A stretch of 64,000 bases of DNA from Henricia sp. BOLD:AAB3569 (lineage: Eukaryota; Echinodermata; Asteroidea; Spinulosida; Echinasteridae), in contig JBBELK010000972.1 of assembly GCA_037783545.1 (NCBI GenBank), forward strand, positions 62,001 to 126,000, given 5' to 3'. The notes beneath the pieces were generated by a model. The model was not told the origin of the DNA. It saw only the letters and a program-made list of their open reading frames with translations, and searched no databases. Shown in pieces: positions 60,201 to 64,000 of this stretch. Positions within the stretch are counted from its first letter, which is position 1; every line of letters starts with the position of its first letter. A program made the position numbers and the translations under genes.

Positions 60201-63200
60201 TGGAAAGTGGAAAATTGGAAATTGGTTTCAACTTTCGAGTTAGACAGTGTGCTGAACAATTTAATCTGTCAGGCTGATTTTCTTTTTGGTGCAGGTCTAT
60301 TGGGGCTGGTTTTCTTTATATTTGTGCCAAATATCATGCAAATCATGCAAGTGGTGAGATTTTCCGCCCCAAAATATCACCAAAATCGACAGTTGGCCGG
60401 CACTGTCAACTACATGTACCTAGTCTTGATTCAAGACACCAATACGGGCACGGCCACAAGCATAAAGTGCCCTCATGCTCTGCTTAGCACTGCTGTTTAA
60501 TGTCAGTTGATAGCACCCTGTTTATAAAGGACAAGATAAATAACGCTTGAATTTAAGACTAACCAAGAAAAAATAACATGCTTCGTGCCAATTTTTGAAG
60601 TTGCATTTTAACAAGCATAAAACAAATGAATTTTTGCAGCAAAAGTATTTTTGAAATCTACATGTATTGCAGCTTGTGTGTTGTGTAAAAGTGGTTTTAA
60701 CTCAAAATAAAAATTCTGAATTTGTTTTCCAAGTCGCTATATAGGCCTACGGCTGCTAAGGTCGCAGCCGTTGAGCGCTTAAGCACCATGAGTATCCTGC
60801 TAAAATATGTGCGCTATATAAGATGCCATTATATATTATCATAGTCATGCCTCTATTGGTGTCCTGAATCAAGACTAGGTATAGTTAACGGCGCCCGCCA
60901 ATTAACTGCCAGTTTTGGTGATATTTTGGGGCGGAAAATCTCACCACTGCACAGGTGGATTTGGAAAACCAGCCCCAATAGACCTGTACCAAAAAAAAAA
61001 CAGCCTGGCAGATTAAATAACAGAAACTGGTATTTTTTCCTTATACATTGAACAAAGATTTGAATGAAATTACCTTCTGGAAGCAACAGATCATCAAATT
61101 TTAAGATATAGGCCTACTTCGCACTTGCACTTTTGTTGCAAATGTTGCATTTCTGAGATAAATAAACTAAAGGATAAAATTACTGCATAAAGTAATCAGT
61201 AATGCACAAAATTACGGCGTGAGCGGTCCGTGCGTAAGCGCAATATGCCAATAACAGGGGACGCTGCACGCGTGCGGGAATGGTTATCTTGTGCACTAAC
61301 TGAATGCAATTTTTTAAGGAGAAAATGTGATTTGTTTACAGAAAAGCAACATTTGCGACAATCGTGGAAGTCAGTGGGAAGTATATCTTATGCACCTATC
61401 AATTCGTCGGTCGCACCACGAAGTGGCTTATCAGTAAAAAAAAAAAAAAAATTCAAATTTCTGTTTTTGGTATAATTTGACTTTATTTGGTGTCCTTAAC
61501 ATTTATGCAAAGTTACGAGACTTGACAATTTGTATTTGTTTAATTACAGAAGTTGCCTTAAACCACGTAACAGTGGTATTGCAAATTTACTTTTTCACGA
61601 AGTGGCGTATCGCGATACGCCACTCATAGAAAAAGATGGTATGTGCATGCATAAATTTCTTTTTCACGAAGTGGCGTATCGCAATACGCCACTTCGTGTC
61701 GTATACGCCACTCATAGAAAAATATGGTATGTGCATAAATTGCATTTTCACGAAGTGGCGTATCGCGATACGCCACTTCGTGAAAATGCCACGCGCCGGG
61801 GCGAGTTGTAAATATTACGCGCGCAGAGAAATACAGACAGGGGGCGAATTCTGTGGCAAATCACGCATGGTCGGCATTTTTCTTTTTCACGAAGTGACGG
61901 ATATGTTTTCAGCTAAAGTGTTCTTTAATTAGACAATCAACACAATACAAAAGTATATTTTTACGTCATTTAACTCATACTAAAAAGTATCACCTAAAAA
62001 GACTGACGACTTTTCATAGAATAACCGGCGAAGTTTGAGTTTTAAAAATTCACCAACTTCAAATGCGATTTTCTCAAAACAAAGTTTTACTACTGCGTTT
62101 GCAGATACGCCACTTCGTGGTGCGACCGACGAATTGTTCCCCCTCCTACCCTCCTGACCGCCCCCCCTTCCCCCTCCTCCCCTCCTGACCGCCCCCCCCT
62201 TCCCCCTCCCCCCTTCCCCCTCCTCCCCCCCTCCCCACCCTTCCCCCTTCCCCCTCCCTCCCCCCTCCCCTCCTGACCCCCCTCCCCCCCTCTACCCCTG
62301 GGACTCACCAAACCACACTGCGCAGGCCAAGGGGAATAACAAGCCACGATGAAGATTTAGCCTAAAACTTTTTGGGCCGGACACGACGCGTTTGTATACA
62401 ATAGTCTATCGGTATAGTACGTGTACATATGCATGTACCATGTATGTACCATGTATGTACCATAGAGTGGCATGTATTTCTTCCTCCATGCATGTACAGT
62501 GTAAATATCAACGATGTCAATGCGTATGCGAGATACCAGTGCACAAACTGGTGCACTGATGATGTGCACACTTATCTGCACCCGCACCGCGTACGTCCGA
62601 CCAACCGACTGAAGCGCACACCAGACGACTCGGACGTACGCGGTGCGGGTGCGAATAAGTGTGCGCACCAGACCGTGCACAAAGCAATGACCGTTGTCGT
62701 GTATGTTCCGAGCGAACCGACAACTCATCAGCTCAGCTAGCTAGCTATGCCTAGCCTCAACGCTAGCTGCACGCATGGGCTATACTGTAGTAAAAAAAAA
62801 AATTCGCATTTGGATTTTTTCGAAAACCCAACGTTTCTGACGGAAATGTTAGTGGAACTTGGTAGGCCTAGGCCTATTCTAAAATCAAAGCTATCGATTT
62901 CAATATTTCAATTTCTTAAATTCGATCTGTTGTGACATAAAAAGTAAATAACTACCGTACGTGACATGTCGATCGTCATGATCCTGGCCTAACCCTTTTA
63001 AATTTCATGAACCATGTAGGCTATGCTTTATACTGTGATGTATATGTAGGCATGTGCATAGCATATGCGCCTAGGCGAAGCATGTAAAGTATAAACTATG
63101 GCTATGCCGAGTGTACGATGAAGGAAATGACCGAGTTACCGTAATTCTACCCATGCATGTCCGCGCCCTACTGCGGGACCGTATTATGAACTTAATAAGA

Positions 63201-63300
63201 TACATAAATATTGCAAGTTAAAAATGATTTTACCAGTAAATATCTGTTCCAGCTCCTCCAACCCCCAGTCCGACAGTAGCTCTGACAGTGTCGCCGCCAT
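51274..63300 (-). CDS. SAM-domain (SAMD3-like) protein encoded by the CACTA transposon, ten exons
   Basis: Exons on the - strand: 63234-63300, 59857-59966, 56439-56654, 55463-55605, 55024-55113, 54796-54907, 53571-53809, 53012-53174, 52439-52560, 51274-51612. All borders are GT/AG. Exons 1-2 give a complete SAM domain (LLSDWGLEELEQIF, GFDLESLALLTEQ, LVPKLGLRLRFLQKW), starting at ATG 63300. Exons 4-6 carry GRKAIEFISRNG, RDPLGATGY and GGYLEVRLRYVRSRL. Exon 7 has WLKDHLGPEDEVKQKM and TVGDILNEYPRLTNPGM. The last exon ends VWQFLEACVYQQPGV near the stop. This layout is that of the repetitive fish and invertebrate genes labelled SAMD3-like. About 530 residues. Exon 5 contains an extra TA (GTAATATAGCT) that throws the frame; every other phase agrees, so the copy is slightly damaged or uses an alternative acceptor. 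Function unknown; an accessory protein of the transposon is my inference. Confidence 0.8.
56259..56374. mobile_element. Palindromic MITE family B, copy 5
   Basis: Runs from TTAAAAGGCACAGGCTCGTC to GACGAGCCTGTGCCTTTAA with a reduced inner arm. It lies in intron 3 of the SAM-domain gene, just outside exon 3. Confidence 0.75.
57333..59810 (-). CDS. CACTA (tnp2-like) transposase, 825 residues, with two C2H2 fingers
   Basis: One uninterrupted frame. Residues 3-25 and 37-60 are C2H2-type fingers (CYKC...HLKYIH and CSQNGC...HLLSTH), likely for DNA binding. An acidic linker follows. The catalytic core shows LLYNDDYEVGNPLGS (about 295-308, first Asp), GDNLGLHQILGF (about 391-402, second Asp), a CRYC zinc pair (412-415), and NYAPDVMHDFLEGIIPLE (about 470-486), matching the D-x-MHD-x-x-EG signature of tnp2/En-Spm transposases. 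Later blocks QHNLVHYPRIIQLLGPL and YSCMRKEGKH are also typical. It lies inside intron 2 (phase 0) of the SAM-domain gene, same strand, 46 bases after that exon's donor. It may be expressed from the same promoter by skipping or retaining the splice. No frame damage seen. Confidence 0.85.
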   Translation of the reverse strand: MLCYKCLGKIPGGIKDLLNHLKYIHRVTSQTSTHMICSQNGCKKNFSYLAAYKKHLLSTHVHVADELENNNETNYPRERQDIEQEDYENDEPNEVDFMQCDGAGKTGLDIRQDVAMFIANMKASYVPHQFIKNVIDEADELTGNIVERLQKKVVTLVEDIKAGRIPNADQCDKVLHEFDELKEPFRGLRTQHQQDKYFKEQGVFISPEEKTAGRSFVSQVDSSTGGVKQVLKDDTYQYIPIDKTIKKHLERPGMMSAILNHQLSGNDDLLITYRDGSYYKGKFHQAREVVIPLLLYNDDYEVGNPLGSRKGRNKISGFYISLLCLPAQYQASLSNILLAACCKSTIVAKYGVDCILTPIVHDLTQLEIVGLHISCSSFTGMVRPVLFQVIGDNLGLHQILGFSACFTANFPCRYCKATRQLTHQQLKEDITLLRNEENFAEDIATANLSETGVKRDSKLNQIPSFHVTRNYAPDVMHDFLEGIIPLEIKLILSTLVNDGCFTLREVNNRIASFSYGFIDKKNVPSPISETALTNPSGASGQTAAQMNCLAQYLALIIGDLVCETSDVWELLLLLLDIYKLVMAPSISKAGTVFLKQLVHDHHRLFLDIFPDRHLIAKQHNLVHYPRIIQLLGPLPQYSCMRKEGKHKPFKKWAHACNNYRNITKTVTLRHQQQQSYIFLKRCEGCEINIKHQLPVQVSALDGSDEVCTVFGCAEDTLIIVAESLEIQSYIFKPNYLVLTDWNEDGPQFAKLENIIVIDDNVYLIVHPWKTHYFNRHMQAHAVAACSESSKILRPTDLFAWRPFHHTKCHNKEDHTWYVTIPFNIL
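60258..61022. mobile_element. 765-bp foldback element in intron 1 of the SAM gene
   Basis: Ends TTTAATCTGTCAGGCTG and its partner CAGCCTGGCAGATTAAA. Arms of about 170-200 bases include TATTGGGGCTGGTTTTC and TTTCCGCCCCAAAATATCAC. The interior is AT-rich and non-coding. Confidence 0.8.
61024..61393. mobile_element. MITE family A, copy 3 (right end truncated)
   Basis: Same orientation as the copy at 1222-1611: CTTATACATTGAACAAAGA, then the block GTAATGCACAAAATTACGGC and CTTGTGCACTAACTGAATGC. It stops at GGGAAGTATATCTTA, where the family K element begins. Confidence 0.75.
61400..62136. mobile_element. MITE family K with internal palindromes
   Basis: 737 bases with tips CAATTCGTCGGTCGCACCAC and complement. 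Inside, the tip-derived palindrome CACGAAGTGGCGTATCGC (and complement) recurs at about 61597, 61670 and 61750. A poly-A/T stretch follows the left tip. No coding sequence; open frames through the repeats are artefacts. Confidence 0.8.
62138..62300. repeat. C-rich polypyrimidine tract
   Basis: Continuous CCCTCC/CCCCTTCC sequence with hardly any purine. Low complexity, in intron 1 of the SAM gene. It could form unusual DNA structures and is a likely site of length variation. Confidence 0.9.
62540..62690. mobile_element. Hairpin MITE with GC-rich arms
   Basis: Arms CACCCGCACCGCGTACGTCC and complement, extended outward by GTGCACACTTAT and ATAAGTGTGCGCAC. In intron 1 of the SAM gene. Confidence 0.75.
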
Positions 63301-63397
63301 GATCGATGTGTGTGTTTCGCGCGCTCGCCCTTACTTTTACGCAACGTTGGTTAATTTTAACCTCGTGGTCCCCGGCCATTTGCTCAACTGTTGTCAA

Positions 63398-63799
63398 TTT
63401 CATTTTCCCGCCATTTTCATTAAATCAACAAATGTGTAATGAAACGCGGCTCTCCAACGTTTTTATTCAACACCTCTTACTCAACGTTGGGGAAAGCATA
63501 ATACTCATAAGTTATATAAAAGTGCGCAAATTTAAACATATGTTGCATAAAAATGTGTTCAACAACTGATGAAAGTAATTTACCCAACGAATTATAAATT
63601 TCATTTTCCCGCCATTTGCATTAAATCAACAAATGTGTAATGAAACGCGGCTCTCCGACGTTTTTATTCAACACCTCTTACTCAACGTTGGGGAAAGCAT
63701 AATACTCATAAGTTATATAAAAGTGCGCAAATTTAAACATATGTTGCATAAAAATGTGTTCAACAACTGATGAAAGTAATTTACCCAACGAGTTTTAAA
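63398..63799. repeat. 201-bp tandem duplication at the right CACTA end
   Basis: Two copies almost identical, each beginning TTTCATTTTCCCGCCATTT and containing TACTCAACGTTGGGG and GTTCAACAACTGATG. The CAACGTTG and TTGAACA words match the left end. The pair lies between the first exon of the SAM gene and the right tip, so it probably covers the promoter. Confidence 0.85.
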
Positions 63800-63815
63800 C
63801 AACTTTTTTGCAGTG

Positions 63816-64000
63816 TGGTATCTCTCTGGATTAGCGTCGTATTGGGGTAAAGTCCGCATTTCGTGACTCTTACCCTATAAAAAATATGGGCAATAAAGAG
63901 CAAAAGGTTACATCATATCCTACATCTCCTGTCCTGATAATCTTGCGACTTATTTAGAGCTTTTCGTGGGGTGCGGTGGGGAAAATACCGTACACGCCAG
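63816..64000. other. Flank right of the CACTA element
   Basis: Begins with the TG target duplication. No exon or repeat recognised in the short stretch left. Confidence 0.5.

Larger units (their letters stand above)
46752..63815 (-). mobile_element. 17-kb CACTA/EnSpm transposon carrying two genes
   Basis: The left end is CACTGCAAAAACGTTGTGTA and the right end, read inward on the - strand, is CACTGCAAAAAAGTTGTTTA: eleven exact bases then a diverged match. TG stands directly outside both ends, as a 2-bp target duplication. Subterminal zones are repetitive: a 24-bp array on the left (46923-47385) and a 201-bp tandem duplication on the right (63398-63799), both rich in TTGA/TCAA and CAACGTTG. 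Inside, both genes lie on the - strand: a ten-exon SAM-domain gene (63300 to 51274) and, within its second intron, an uninterrupted tnp2-like transposase (59810 to 57333). Several small MITEs have inserted later. The transposase is open and the tips are intact. The SAM gene has one small frame fault. Confidence 0.85.

Noticed and set aside
1-64000. tRNA or rRNA genes
   Set aside because: No complete cloverleaf or rRNA core was seen; the only tRNA-like box is within the SINE fragment at 50190-50460.

Overview
The window is animal nuclear DNA. It has spliced genes with GT/AG introns, no operons, and a very dense mix of DNA transposons, hairpin MITEs and foldback elements. TACATGTACA and AGGCCTA microrepeats are everywhere. 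A RAG1-like transposase relic, a BEN-domain gene and a SAM-domain gene of the type often called SAMD3-like fit a marine invertebrate, perhaps a non-vertebrate deuterostome such as an echinoderm, hemichordate or lancelet. I cannot fix the phylum from sequence alone.

Left part (1-10200). A GC-rich minisatellite and a 1.1 kb foldback lead to a second minisatellite and then a five-exon RAG1-like gene (4939-7755, + strand). This gene carries a RING finger and the first two acidic sites of a DDE transposase, and it is interrupted by one stop. From about 7930 there is ACGTC-motif DNA and short repeats without recognisable genes.

Middle part (10200-30000). This holds a duplicated block with palindromic ACGGCGTTATAACGCCGT arrays, a 2.5 kb Harbinger-like foldback (12991-15461, TSD TTA), and a mariner-type element with 200 bp arms (18554-19422, TSD TA). 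A decayed MULE-like gene follows, with SWIM, Ulp1 and PHD domains (20147-21985, - strand). Next is a foldback split by a later TA-flanked MITE (23115-24145). The best host-gene candidate is a two-exon BEN-domain gene (25516-27710, + strand), whose proline-rich repeat breaks the frame.

Then (30000-46700). A multi-exon DDE-transposase-like relic (30696-34296, -) is followed by a parvovirus NS1-like fossil (34600-36867, -) beside large GC-rich hairpins (37390-37745). Those hairpins abut a LINE fragment (37746-39010, -). A 4.5 kb foldback (39542-43997, TSD CTA) and several MITEs come next.

Right part (46752-63815). This whole 17 kb stretch reads as one CACTA/EnSpm transposon. It has CACTGCAAAAA terminal repeats, a TG target duplication and tandem subterminal arrays. 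It carries two genes on the - strand: a ten-exon SAM-domain gene whose first exon lies about 0.5 kb from the right end, and an 825-residue single-exon tnp2-like transposase inside intron 2 of that gene. This is the most interesting structure in the window: it shows the SAMD3-like gene family travelling as a second gene of a CACTA element.
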